Part shown: piece after piece, positions 30,641-40,126 of the stretch
Position numbering within the stretch: position 1 is the first letter of the stretch
Layout: every line of letters starts with the position of its first letter
Assembly (NCBI GenBank): GCA_022842845.1
Contig: JALHOT010000013.1
Span: 1-64,000 of the forward strand
Length of the DNA: 64,000 bases
From: Cyclobacteriaceae bacterium
GTDB taxonomy: Bacteria > Bacteroidota > Bacteroidia > Cytophagales > Cyclobacteriaceae
Direction: 5' to 3'
Program-made: the position numbers and the translations under genes
Notes under the pieces: model-generated
What the model saw: the letters and a program-made list of their open reading frames with translations, nothing else
Database searches by the model: none
What the model was told of the DNA's origin: nothing

Positions 30641-33600
30641 ATGAGTGAAGAACTGCTCAAAGCGGTCATCCAACTTTTTGCCATTGTAGCGCGCGAAAGG
30701 ATAACCGATGAAGAACGAAATAAGGTAAAGGAGTTTCTCGGGCAGCACCTCAACCGCGAGGCGGTTAAATACTATGTAGACCTGTTTGATAATTACTGTG
30801 CTCAACATGAGTTGACAAACAGGGCCAGTGAAGCTGTGCCCATGGATGAGGCTACGCTTGAGTTTGTGGGTGATTGGTCTAAGATCATGGAGATCGCCAA
30901 AAAAGTAAATCAGGCACTCACAGTTCAGCAAAAGCTGGTTTTAATTGTCAAGATCATAGAGCTTGTTTATGTTGATTTTGATATATCAGAAAGGCAGGGA
31001 AATCTGATTTTCTACATTGGTCAAGCCCTTAAAATTCCACAAAGCGATGTCAAAGCTCTGCAGGATTTTGTAACCGGTCAGGATATTGATGAATTAGCTT
31101 CAGAAAATGTATTGATTATTGACGAAGGTCTTGATGAAAAGCCCTATCCCGGTCCGCGTATTACTGAGAAGAATATCAATGGTATGGTGGCGGTCTTGTA
31201 CCTGGCTGATGTAGAAACATATCTCATCAAATATTTAGGTATATCAGGTTTGTACCTCAATAGTATCTTACTAAAAAGTAGAAAAATTGAAGTACTACCT
31301 GCCGGTAGCACCATTCGGGGTGATAAAATCGAAACGATTTATTACAGCGACATTGTGGGCAGGTTTAGGGTAGGGCAGGCTCAGGCTTCGATTACTTTTA
31401 CAGCCGATCATCTTTTTTATCATTTCAAAAGTGGTAGAGCCGCTATACAGAATATCAATCTGGCTGAGCGAGAAGGTAAGTTAATTGGCATTATGGGGGC
31501 CAGTGGCTCTGGTAAGTCTACTTTGTTAAACGTTTTGAATGGAACAGAGCGCCCTTCTAGCGGAGAAGTCCTTGTGAATGGCATCAATATTCACGAGTAT
31601 CCCGAAAAGATTGAAGGCATCATTGGTTATGTGCCGCAAGATGATTTGTTGCATGAAGAACTAAGCGTCTACCAAAACTTATACTATGCCGCCAAGTTGT
31701 GTTTTGGCGATTACACTGAAACACAAATTGAAGAGATTGTTAATCGCACTATTGTACAGTTGGGTCTTTTAGAAATACGCGACCTGAAGGTAGGGTCGCC
31801 TATGGATAAGACCATTAGTGGTGGCCAGCGAAAACGGGTCAACATTGGATTGGAATTGCTACGTGAGCCTGCTATGCTTTTTGTAGACGAGCCGACATCA
31901 GGGCTATCCTCTCGTGACTCAGAGAATATCATGGACTTGCTCAAGGAATTAGCCTTGCGTGGTAAGATGGTCTTTGTGGTTATTCATCAACCATCTTCCG
32001 ATATCTTTAAACTTTTTGATTCGCTATTGATCTTAGATGTGGGAGGATTTCAGATTTATTATGGGAATCCTACCGATGCTGTGTTATACTTTAGGCATCT
32101 TGTTAATGCGACAAACAGAGATCAAGGCGCCTGCCCGGAATGCGGAAATATAAATCCCGAGCAGATCTTTTCAATCATTGAGACAAAAGTTGTTAATGAG
32201 TATGGCCGGCTCACAAACACACGAAAGGTTTCTCCGGGGCAATGGTATCAGTACTTTAAACAACGAACAAAAATACCTAAGATAATCCACACGACAGAAA
32301 CGCTTCCGGTGGTGCAAAATATACCCAATTGGTTTACCCAATTGAAAGTATTTGTGACGCGGGATGTCTTGTCAAAGCTATCTAATAAACAATATCTATT
32401 GATCAACCTCCTGGAGGCACCTGTGCTGGCCTTATTTATCAGCTACATGGTGAAGTATTATGATGTATTGAAAGGAGAGGAGGCCAGCTACAGCTTTTAT
32501 GAGAATCAAAACATACCGGTTTACTTTTTTATGAGTGTTGTGGTGGCCCTCTTTTTTGGGCTTACCATGAGTGCTGAAGAAATCTTCAGAGACCGGAAAA
32601 TATTAAAGCGCGAAAAATTCTTGAATTTAAGTCGAAGTAGTTATTTGACTTCTAAAGTGATGGTGATGTTTTTTATTTCGGCCATCCAAACATTTTTATT
32701 TATCCTGATTGGTAATCTGATTCTAGAAATACCGTTGTCTGAAATTCGCTATTGGTTTGTTTTGTTTGCTTGTTCATGTTTTGCCAATATGTTAGGTTTA
32801 AATATTTCAGCATCTTTTAACTCGGCCGTTACCATTTATATACTCATTCCACTATTGGTTATTCCCCAACTTCTATTAAGTGGCGTAGTCATTAGCTTTG
32901 ATAAGTTTAATCCCAGTGTAGGCAAACCGGTGGGTGTACCGTTTATCGGAGAGATGATGGCCTCGCGCTGGGCTTTCGAAGCCATGATGGTTACCCAATT
33001 CAGAGATAATCTCCACGAAAAGCAATTCTATGAACTTGATAAAGAGATAGCTCTGGCAGAGTATAAACGTATCTACTTAATACCTGAACTTGAGTCTCGG
33101 TTATCGCTGATTTTGAATAGTCGTGATGCTTGGCACAATACCAATAGAACAGATGTGGTGAATGCCATGAATCTGTTACGGGAAGAAGTAAAAACAGAGT
33201 TGCGATGGATTGGTGGTGACAAATTCCCCGATGTTGAAAAGATTGCAGTAGGTTCCTTCGATTCCCTGGTACATCGCAATACCTTAAACTTTTTGAGCGC
33301 ACTAAAACGCTATTATACCATTAAAAAAGACAAGGCTCAAAGTGCCAAAGAAAGCCTGATGACTGAACTAACAGATACACCAGAAAAGAGTGCTCTGTTC
33401 GAATCAGATAAATTAAGATATCAGAATCTCACTGTAATGGATGCTGTTAAGAATTTAACAACACCTGACAGGATAGTTGAATTCAGGGGTCAGCTCCATC
33501 AGAAAATTTATCCTATTTACGCAGATGAGCATAAACCAAAACATTTCTTAGATTTTTCAGCCAATTTGTACCAGCCAACCAAATATCTCATGGGCCGTAC

Positions 33601-33745
33601 CTACAATACCTTTACCTTCAATATTTGGGTAATATGGTTTATGACTGGCCTTTTATTTGTGACATTATATTTTGATGTGCTGCACCGTCTCTTAATACGT
33701 GTCGAAAATTGGATTAAATACAACAAAAAGCGCATTCGGGATTAA
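30641..33745 (+). CDS. ABCG-type ABC transporter (ATPase + permease) with TerB-like N-terminal region
   Basis: Walker A 'GIMGASGSGKSTLLNVLNG', signature 'ISGGQRKRVNIGLELL', Walker B 'AMLFVDEPTSG', multiple TM; N-terminus helical TerB-like. Confidence 0.93.
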   Translation: MSEELLKAVIQLFAIVARERITDEERNKVKEFLGQHLNREAVKYYVDLFDNYCAQHELTNRASEAVPMDEATLEFVGDWSKIMEIAKKVNQALTVQQKLVLIVKIIELVYVDFDISERQGNLIFYIGQALKIPQSDVKALQDFVTGQDIDELASENVLIIDEGLDEKPYPGPRITEKNINGMVAVLYLADVETYLIKYLGISGLYLNSILLKSRKIEVLPAGSTIRGDKIETIYYSDIVGRFRVGQAQASITFTADHLFYHFKSGRAAIQNINLAEREGKLIGIMGASGSGKSTLLNVLNGTERPSSGEVLVNGINIHEYPEKIEGIIGYVPQDDLLHEELSVYQNLYYAAKLCFGDYTETQIEEIVNRTIVQLGLLEIRDLKVGSPMDKTISGGQRKRVNIGLELLREPAMLFVDEPTSGLSSRDSENIMDLLKELALRGKMVFVVIHQPSSDIFKLFDSLLILDVGGFQIYYGNPTDAVLYFRHLVNATNRDQGACPECGNINPEQIFSIIETKVVNEYGRLTNTRKVSPGQWYQYFKQRTKIPKIIHTTETLPVVQNIPNWFTQLKVFVTRDVLSKLSNKQYLLINLLEAPVLALFISYMVKYYDVLKGEEASYSFYENQNIPVYFFMSVVVALFFGLTMSAEEIFRDRKILKREKFLNLSRSSYLTSKVMVMFFISAIQTFLFILIGNLILEIPLSEIRYWFVLFACSCFANMLGLNISASFNSAVTIYILIPLLVIPQLLLSGVVISFDKFNPSVGKPVGVPFIGEMMASRWAFEAMMVTQFRDNLHEKQFYELDKEIALAEYKRIYLIPELESRLSLILNSRDAWHNTNRTDVVNAMNLLREEVKTELRWIGGDKFPDVEKIAVGSFDSLVHRNTLNFLSALKRYYTIKKDKAQSAKESLMTELTDTPEKSALFESDKLRYQNLTVMDAVKNLTTPDRIVEFRGQLHQKIYPIYADEHKPKHFLDFSANLYQPTKYLMGRTYNTFTFNIWVIWFMTGLLFVTLYFDVLHRLLIRVENWIKYNKKRIRD

Positions 33746-33780
33746 AAGTGTTTTGTATTTTTGTTCATTAATCAACTACC

Positions 33781-34224
33781 ATGAAAAAATTAACATCAAT
33801 CCTTATTCTTTTGGCTGTAATTTTTGTAGCAGCTTGTAATGCTAAGAAAGAAGAAACAGCTCCCGCTGCTGAAGAAACAGCTGCTGCCGATGAATGGCCA
33901 GAAATGGATGCTTACCACTTTGCGATGGCAGAGGCATTCCACCCTTACAAAGATTCCGCAAATTTAGAACCGGTAAAAACGCAGGCTGCAGAGCTGGTAA
34001 AAGCCGCAGAGGTATGGGTAAATGCTCCGCTTCCTGAAAAAGTGAATAATGATGAAATCAAGGGCAAGCTGCAAGAACTGAAAGCAGGCAGTGATGCCTT
34101 GGCGCAATTAGTAAGCACAGGTACACCAGAGGAGATTGGCGCTTCTTTAACAGCTTTACACGACAAATTCCATGAATTGCAAGAAGCATGGTATGGTGGT
34201 GGTGGTCATAAGCATGATCATTAA
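33781..34224 (+). CDS. Small lipoprotein with His-rich C-terminus
   Basis: Lipobox 'VIFVAACNAKK'; helical; ends 'GGGGHKHDH'. Confidence 0.7.
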   Translation: MKKLTSILILLAVIFVAACNAKKEETAPAAEETAAADEWPEMDAYHFAMAEAFHPYKDSANLEPVKTQAAELVKAAEVWVNAPLPEKVNNDEIKGKLQELKAGSDALAQLVSTGTPEEIGASLTALHDKFHELQEAWYGGGGHKHDH

Positions 34225-34290
34225 TACTTGTAAGCTCAAAACTAATGAAGGCCTGTGGGGTTATTACGCCACAGGTTTTTTTATTTTACT

Positions 34291-35193
34291 ATGTTAAGAG
34301 TTGCCTGGTCTGAAAAATACGTACTACCATTGCCTGCTAACCATCGATTCCCGATGAGCAAATATGAGTTACTACCACAACAGCTCATACATGAAGGCAC
34401 ACTTACTGAGACTAATTTTTTTAGGCCTGCTTCTGCTACTGAGCGAGTGATAGTCGCAACACATAAGCAGGAATATTGGTATAAGTTGCGTAGCCTTTCT
34501 TTAACACCACAAGAGGTGAGAAGAACAGGTTTTCCTTTGAGCCAGAACCTGGTGGATCGTGAGATTTTAATTGCCCAGGGAACGATAGAGTGTTCTTTGT
34601 TTGCAAAGCAATTTGGGGTGGCCATGAATATTGCAGGGGGAACACATCATGCATTTACCGACAGAGGTGAAGGTTTTTGTTTGCTTAACGATATGGCTAT
34701 CGCAGCAAACTATTTGCTCATCAATGGCCTGGCAAAACAAATATTGATCGTAGATCTTGATGTACATCAAGGTAACGGAACAGCAGAAATTTTTAGGGAC
34801 GATAAAAGGATCTTTACTTTTAGCATGCATGGGGCTCATAACTATCCATTGCAGAAGGAACAATCAGATTTGGATTTGCCACTGCCAGATAATACCCATG
34901 ATAAGCATTATCTTACTTTGCTTGATTTTCATCTAAAGCAATTAGTGGATCATGTCCAGCCAGATTTTATGTTCTTTCAATCGGGCGTAGACGTGTTGGC
35001 CACTGATAAATTGGGCAGGCTTGCCTTAACACGCGAAGGTTGCAAGCAAAGAGACAGGGTGGTGCTTCAATTAGCTAAGCAGTATGCTATACCCATCGCA
35101 GTAAGCATGGGAGGCGGTTATTCTCCCGATTTTCGTGATATTATAGAAGCGCACGCCAATACCTATCGGCTGGCACAAGAGATTTTCTTCTGA
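34291..35193 (+). CDS. Histone deacetylase-family (acetylpolyamine amidohydrolase-like) hydrolase
   Basis: 'GGTHHAFTDRGEGFCLLNDMAIAANYLL', 'ILIVDLDVHQGNGTAEIF', 'FFQSGVDVLATDKLGRLALT'; ATG at 34291 preferred. Confidence 0.93.
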   Translation: MLRVAWSEKYVLPLPANHRFPMSKYELLPQQLIHEGTLTETNFFRPASATERVIVATHKQEYWYKLRSLSLTPQEVRRTGFPLSQNLVDREILIAQGTIECSLFAKQFGVAMNIAGGTHHAFTDRGEGFCLLNDMAIAANYLLINGLAKQILIVDLDVHQGNGTAEIFRDDKRIFTFSMHGAHNYPLQKEQSDLDLPLPDNTHDKHYLTLLDFHLKQLVDHVQPDFMFFQSGVDVLATDKLGRLALTREGCKQRDRVVLQLAKQYAIPIAVSMGGGYSPDFRDIIEAHANTYRLAQEIFF

Positions 35194-35218
35194 TATTTCT
35201 GACGATCTTTACCAGCAG

Positions 35219-35953
35219 ATGCCATTTACTTTTGCTCATCCGCTTGCCGTACTACCCCTGTTGAGAAGCCGATATTTTTCAGCTACTGGCCTTCTGGTAG
35301 GGAGCATCGTGCCAGATTTTGAGTATTTTTTTAAAATGCGATCCGGCAGTGAGCATAGCCATACTTTGGCGGGTATTTTTTATTTCGACTTACCCCTGAG
35401 TTTTTTTCTTGCCATTATCTTCCATCAGGTAATTAAGGTTTCATTGATAGAGAACCTCCCAGCCTCATTTCAGCAAAGATTGCATGCCTTGAAGGCCACT
35501 GATTTTCTGCTGTACTTAAAAACGAATCTTTGGGTTTTTGTGTTTTCCTGTCTTTTTGGGGCAGGTACACACTTACTATGGGATAGTTTTACCCATGGAG
35601 GCGGTGTCATGGTAAAAGAAATGACTATTCTCAATACCACGAGGATTTACTATGATGGTGTTTACTATCCCCTTTGGTATTCTCTGCAACATGGGTTCTC
35701 AGTGGCTGGTTTGATTTTATTATCCTATTATTTCTATCAGTTAAAACCCTCAGAAGTATATGCTGAAAAGCCATCTTATGGATACCTAATTATAGTTCTC
35801 ATTGTTAGTGCAGTCACTTTTTACCTGCGTTATCGATTGGGGGCAAATATGAATTTCGGCAATACCATTGTGGCTATCGTTTCGGCTTTGCTTTTTGGGA
35901 TTTTAACCGCATCAGTACTCTTTAACTTCAAGAGGGCGAAAAAGCATCGGTAA
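35219..35953 (+). CDS. DUF4184-family membrane protein
   Basis: 'MPFTFAHPLAVLPLLRSRYFSATGLLVGSIVPDFEYFF', 'HLLWDSFTHGGG'. Confidence 0.88.
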   Translation: MPFTFAHPLAVLPLLRSRYFSATGLLVGSIVPDFEYFFKMRSGSEHSHTLAGIFYFDLPLSFFLAIIFHQVIKVSLIENLPASFQQRLHALKATDFLLYLKTNLWVFVFSCLFGAGTHLLWDSFTHGGGVMVKEMTILNTTRIYYDGVYYPLWYSLQHGFSVAGLILLSYYFYQLKPSEVYAEKPSYGYLIIVLIVSAVTFYLRYRLGANMNFGNTIVAIVSALLFGILTASVLFNFKRAKKHR

Positions 35954-36019
35954 CTTTAAAAAAGATAATCTTTCCCAGCGCTTACCCTAACAAATAGTGG
36001 CCAATCCTGTTTTGAAGAC

Positions 36020-36697
36020 ATGGAATCCACAAAATCTACCCGTAAAAAGTCAGGCAAAGCTGTTGATGACAAGGCTATACTCGAAGCCTACAAGAAACAT
36101 ATTTTAATACATGGCGAGCCGCCAGCCTCTGTTTACAAATTTTGTTTAGACTTAGAGATAAGCGAAGACCTGTTTTACAACCATTTCGGTTCTTTTGAGA
36201 TAATTGATAGAGCTGTCTGGAAGGATTTTGTGACCACCACATTGGATAGGCTCCATGCAGATGCTGCCTTTAGTGATTTTAGTGCGCGTGAGAAGTTATT
36301 GACCTTCTACTTCGCACTTGCTGAAGTTTTAAAAGCCAACAGGAGTTATATTCTGGTGGTGAGCAAGGATCAAAAATTTCCGGAGGTCTCACCTGCATAT
36401 CTAAAGGATTTCAAACATGCGTTCGAAGCATTTATTGAACAACTTGTTCACGAAGGCATGGGCAAGGAAGAAATTGCAAAGCGTCCTTTTGTTGATAAAC
36501 GTTACCCCTCACTATTTTGGGTACACATGGGCTTCTTTCTATTATTCTGGAAAAAGGATACGAGCAAGGGCTTTGAAAAAACAGATGCTTTTATAGAAAA
36601 ATCAATCAACCTGGCTTTTGATTTGATTGGTAAAGGGGCAATCGATTCAGCGATAGACTTATTGAAGTTTTTGTATCAGGCCAGGGCCAATTCTTAA
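36020..36697 (+). CDS. TetR-family transcriptional regulator
   Basis: N-terminal HTH-like segment with 'LEISEDLFYNHFGSFEIIDRAVWKDFV', helical C-terminal domain. Confidence 0.8.
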   Translation: MESTKSTRKKSGKAVDDKAILEAYKKHILIHGEPPASVYKFCLDLEISEDLFYNHFGSFEIIDRAVWKDFVTTTLDRLHADAAFSDFSAREKLLTFYFALAEVLKANRSYILVVSKDQKFPEVSPAYLKDFKHAFEAFIEQLVHEGMGKEEIAKRPFVDKRYPSLFWVHMGFFLLFWKKDTSKGFEKTDAFIEKSINLAFDLIGKGAIDSAIDLLKFLYQARANS

Positions 36698-36705
36698 TAC
36701 ATTTC

Positions 36706-37998
36706 ATGAAAGAGCAAGAGAGTATACCTACGGGTAAGGTAAAGAGGGCAGGTAAGTTCATAGGTACAGGAGCTAAAATCGGTGCAAATTATTTAAAGCA
36801 TTACGGTAAAAAGCTGGTAACAGGAGAAGCCAGTAAAGATGACTTGCATGAAAATAATGCAAGAGACATTTATAAATCCTTGAGTGAACTAAAAGGAAGC
36901 GCCTTAAAGGTGGCCCAGATGTTGAGCATGGATAAAAACATTCTGCCTTCGGCCTACCAGCAGCAATTTGCCATGGCACAATATTCAGCTCCTCCATTAT
37001 CGTACCCCTTAGTAGTAAGAACCTTTCAACAGCAATTTGGAAAAAGTCCTGAACAGCTTTTTGATAGCTTCTCCAGGTCTGCTGTGAACGCTGCTTCTAT
37101 TGGACAAGTACATAAGGCAACTAAGGATGGAAAAACTTTTGCCGTTAAAATTCAGTATCCTGGTGTTGGCGACAGTGTAAAATCTGATTTAGCGATGGTG
37201 AAGCCTATTGCTTTGCGCATGTTCGAACTCAATGCTTCTGAATATGACGAGTTCATTCAAGAAGTAGAAGCCCGCATGCTGGAAGAAACAGATTATGAAC
37301 TGGAGCTGAGACGTTCGGTTGAGCTTTCGGAAAAATCAAGTGCCATTAACAACGTCATCTTCCCAGGGTATTACCCTGCATATTCAGGTCATAAAATACT
37401 AACGATGGATTGGATTGATGGAAAGCCTCTGGGTGAGATGCTGAAAGGAGAAATTCCCTCGAATGCCAGAAATACTTTAGGACAAGCGATGTGGGATTTT
37501 TACCATCATCAAATGCATACGCTTAAAGCTGTGCATGCCGACCCACATCCTGGTAACTTTTTAGTAACGCCAGATTACAAACTTGGCATCATTGACTTTG
37601 GTTGTGTAAAAGTAATGACAGCGGATTTCCATAAGAAATATTTCCAGCTGCTTGACCCTTCTTTGCTAGATAGTGCTACTCGTTTGGAAAAGGCCTTTTA
37701 TGACTTGAGGTTTATTTATCCTGATGATACTGCAAAAGAGAAGACATTTTTTACGGATATATTTTCTCAGCTGGTTCTTTTGTTGAGTCGCCCCTTCAGA
37801 TCGTCTTCATTTGATTTTTCTGATAAAGCCTACTTCGAATCCATCTTTGCTTTTGGTGAAGAAATAGCGGGCATGAAAGAGCTTAGAAAGTCTAAAAAGG
37901 CAAGGGGGATAAAGGATGCCCTCTATATAAACAGAACTTACTTTGGTCTCTATAATATTTTACACGACTTGAAAGCTAAAGTGGATACAGGTTACTGA
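36706..37998 (+). CDS. AarF/ABC1/UbiB-family kinase-like protein
   Basis: 'LKGSALKVAQMLSMD', 'ASIGQVHKATKDGKTFAVKIQYPGV', 'VHADPHPGNFLV', 'GIIDFGCVK'. Confidence 0.93.
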   Translation: MKEQESIPTGKVKRAGKFIGTGAKIGANYLKHYGKKLVTGEASKDDLHENNARDIYKSLSELKGSALKVAQMLSMDKNILPSAYQQQFAMAQYSAPPLSYPLVVRTFQQQFGKSPEQLFDSFSRSAVNAASIGQVHKATKDGKTFAVKIQYPGVGDSVKSDLAMVKPIALRMFELNASEYDEFIQEVEARMLEETDYELELRRSVELSEKSSAINNVIFPGYYPAYSGHKILTMDWIDGKPLGEMLKGEIPSNARNTLGQAMWDFYHHQMHTLKAVHADPHPGNFLVTPDYKLGIIDFGCVKVMTADFHKKYFQLLDPSLLDSATRLEKAFYDLRFIYPDDTAKEKTFFTDIFSQLVLLLSRPFRSSSFDFSDKAYFESIFAFGEEIAGMKELRKSKKARGIKDALYINRTYFGLYNILHDLKAKVDTGY

Positions 37999-38005
37999 AA
38001 TAATA

Positions 38006-38860
38006 TTAGGCTGTGTAAAATGTAATAAAGAAAAGCATCAATCTGTAAAGTTCCAGCGCAGCATATAATCCTATCAGCGATAGTGGTACCTTAAAGAGAA
38101 GCATTCTTTTCTTTTCTCCGTAATAAGTCTTTGCTGCTCGCCATAAGAAGTACAAATTCGTTCCAATAAAAATAGTGGTAATGGCGAGGTCGTCTAGGTA
38201 CTTGATCCAGCTGGAACCCGACCAATTGAAAATCGAATTCAATACCCAGAAAATAAGTGATAGTAGCAGCGCGTTGATGGCCAGGTTAAAAATGGCCAAC
38301 TCGACAGCAAGTGTCGTGTGGTCTGTAAAGTAGAATTTTCGCTTCCTGAAAATAACAGCTAATGGGAGCGAGGCGAAGAGAATAAAGAGCACGATTAATA
38401 GCTTGGCTAAACTCTGTGATTTAGCATCATATATCAAGGTATAGGCCTGCAAACTCATATTAGTATCGTTGAGCTTGGTAAGTACCATGGCCCTGGCCAT
38501 GCCGCGGTGCATTAATAAATACATCTGCGTGTATAGTGATGAGTTGAAAAGCTGGAATACTGGAAAAAGAAAATAGATAAGGTTAAGAATAAAAAATAGC
38601 TGTAGCGGACGAATGTACTTCACCCGTATGCCATTCATGTATTCCTTTGAGAGGAATCCCGGCTTGCTGATAACCAGCCAGAGTGTTTTGATGAACTTAT
38701 TATCGGCAAAAGTGATGGCGATTAAAACACTGGTAAGAAAGCTTTTGAACTTTTTGTCATTTGCTTCAAGTACTTTCTCTCCGCAGAGGTTACAAAAAAC
38801 ACCCGTAAAGGTGTTTCCACAGTTTTTGCAAGTGTGCTCTTTTTGTAATAATGTGTCCAC
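38006..38860 (-). CDS. DUF3667-family membrane protein with N-terminal zinc ribbon
   Basis: 'CKNCGNTFTGVFCNLCGEKV' followed by 'YMNGIRVKYIRPLQLFFILNLIYFLF'. Confidence 0.85.
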   Translation of the reverse strand: MDTLLQKEHTCKNCGNTFTGVFCNLCGEKVLEANDKKFKSFLTSVLIAITFADNKFIKTLWLVISKPGFLSKEYMNGIRVKYIRPLQLFFILNLIYFLFPVFQLFNSSLYTQMYLLMHRGMARAMVLTKLNDTNMSLQAYTLIYDAKSQSLAKLLIVLFILFASLPLAVIFRKRKFYFTDHTTLAVELAIFNLAINALLLSLIFWVLNSIFNWSGSSWIKYLDDLAITTIFIGTNLYFLWRAAKTYYGEKKRMLLFKVPLSLIGLYAALELYRLMLFFITFYTA

Positions 38861-38893
38861 GCACCAAAATACTAATCTTTCATCTGTTTAATC

Positions 38894-39406
38894 CTATCTT
38901 TTCGATTTCAGTATTTTTTTGGCTCTTGATTGGAAGCCAGCTGAAGCCACGGGAAGCTCTGCTTCAATAAGGGTAAATAACTCTCGCTGTAAATCCGGGT
39001 GTTGTTTGGCAATATTGCTAAGAACCGTCATCGAAAATACACGCACCGCAATGCTTTCTTTTCTATTCATTAAGCATGAAAAGCAAAGATCAGCCACCTT
39101 GCCTTGTTGTTTAGTAGGAATTTGAACGAATTGAAAGGCTCGGATAATGTTCCTTTTCAAAGCAACCGTAGCATCTGGCAAAAGGCATAGTTTTACTAAT
39201 ACATGAAGATGAGGCAGCATCAGATGAGGATACTTTTCAACGCAAAAACTCAGACAGGCAGTAGCCAGAGATAATTTTTCTTGATCCAGACTCACTACAA
39301 TTTTTGTAAGCTGCTTAAATCGATCAGGGCTATGACCAATGAAAGCTACAATTTTCTGAATGCCGGTTTTGGAGTAAGGAGCCGATAAAGCTTTTTCCAA
39401 TTGCAT
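38894..39406 (-). CDS. Hypothetical HEAT-like helical protein
   Basis: Helical-repeat-like composition; supported as a stand-alone ORF upstream of DUF3667. Confidence 0.6.
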   Translation of the reverse strand: MQLEKALSAPYSKTGIQKIVAFIGHSPDRFKQLTKIVVSLDQEKLSLATACLSFCVEKYPHLMLPHLHVLVKLCLLPDATVALKRNIIRAFQFVQIPTKQQGKVADLCFSCLMNRKESIAVRVFSMTVLSNIAKQHPDLQRELFTLIEAELPVASAGFQSRAKKILKSKR

Positions 39407-39424
39407 AGGGAGTAATATAAACGA

Positions 39425-39450
39425 AAAAAGCAGCCTTTCGACTGCTTTTT
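39425..39450 (-). terminator. Rho-independent terminator downstream of tRNA
   Basis: Minus strand AAAAAGCAGTC-GAAA-GGCTGCTTTTTT (GNRA tetraloop). Confidence 0.85.
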
Positions 39451-39451
39451 G

Positions 39452-39525
39452 TAGCGCGGGGGGGAGTTGAACCCCCGACCTTTGGGTTATGAATCCAACG
39501 CTCTAACCACCTGAGCTACCGCGCC
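39452..39525 (-). tRNA. tRNA-Met(CAT) (elongator Met or Ile2-CAT not resolvable by eye)
   Basis: Cloverleaf GGCGCGGTAGCTCAGGTGGTTAGAGCGTTGGATTCATAACCCAAAGGTCGGGGGTTCAACTCCCCCCCGCGCTA; anticodon loop TTCATAA; no encoded CCA. Confidence 0.92.
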
Positions 39526-39658
39526 ATTCGTTTTTGGGAGCGCAAACTTAGCAGAAGGAAATTGAATACGCAAACCAATCTTATTACTTTCAGCTTCCTG
39601 CTGCTTTATATTTTGTACGCTAATCAAAAAGTCTTAATTTCAACACATTACCTCATTT

Positions 39659-40060
39659 ATGGGAGCCAAAAGACTTTTTTCCACTGATTACGAATTTCAC
39701 GCTTCCGCGAAGATGCTATATCCTTATCTTCAAACCGCCAGTGGCCTGGCAGAGTGGTTTTGCGAGGATGTGAAGATTAATAACGAGAACAAAACCCTTA
39801 CCTTTTTGTGGGATAACGAAGAGCATAAAGCCACACAGGTCGCCCATCGGGTTAATCACTCAGTCAAATTCCAATTTCTGCCCGAGACTTCAGCAGACGA
39901 AAACGATCCTTCTTATTTAGAGTTCAGGGTTGAAACTAACGACCTGACCCAAACTGTATTTTTGCACATTGCTGATTACTCAGATTTTGATGATCAGAAG
40001 GAGCTCCATGATTTATGGGATGATTTGGTCGCAGATCTCAAAAAAATTGTAGGCGGCTAG
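39659..40060 (+). CDS. START-like (SRPBCC) domain protein
   Basis: 'KRLFSTDYEFHASAKMLYPYLQTASGLAEWFCEDVKI...TFLWD'. Confidence 0.8.
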   Translation: MGAKRLFSTDYEFHASAKMLYPYLQTASGLAEWFCEDVKINNENKTLTFLWDNEEHKATQVAHRVNHSVKFQFLPETSADENDPSYLEFRVETNDLTQTVFLHIADYSDFDDQKELHDLWDDLVADLKKIVGG

Positions 40061-40126
40061 TCACCTCACACGCACCTTTCCTCAACAATCCTCTATCTTT
40101 GGCGCAAAGCTTGCTACTAGCTTCGC

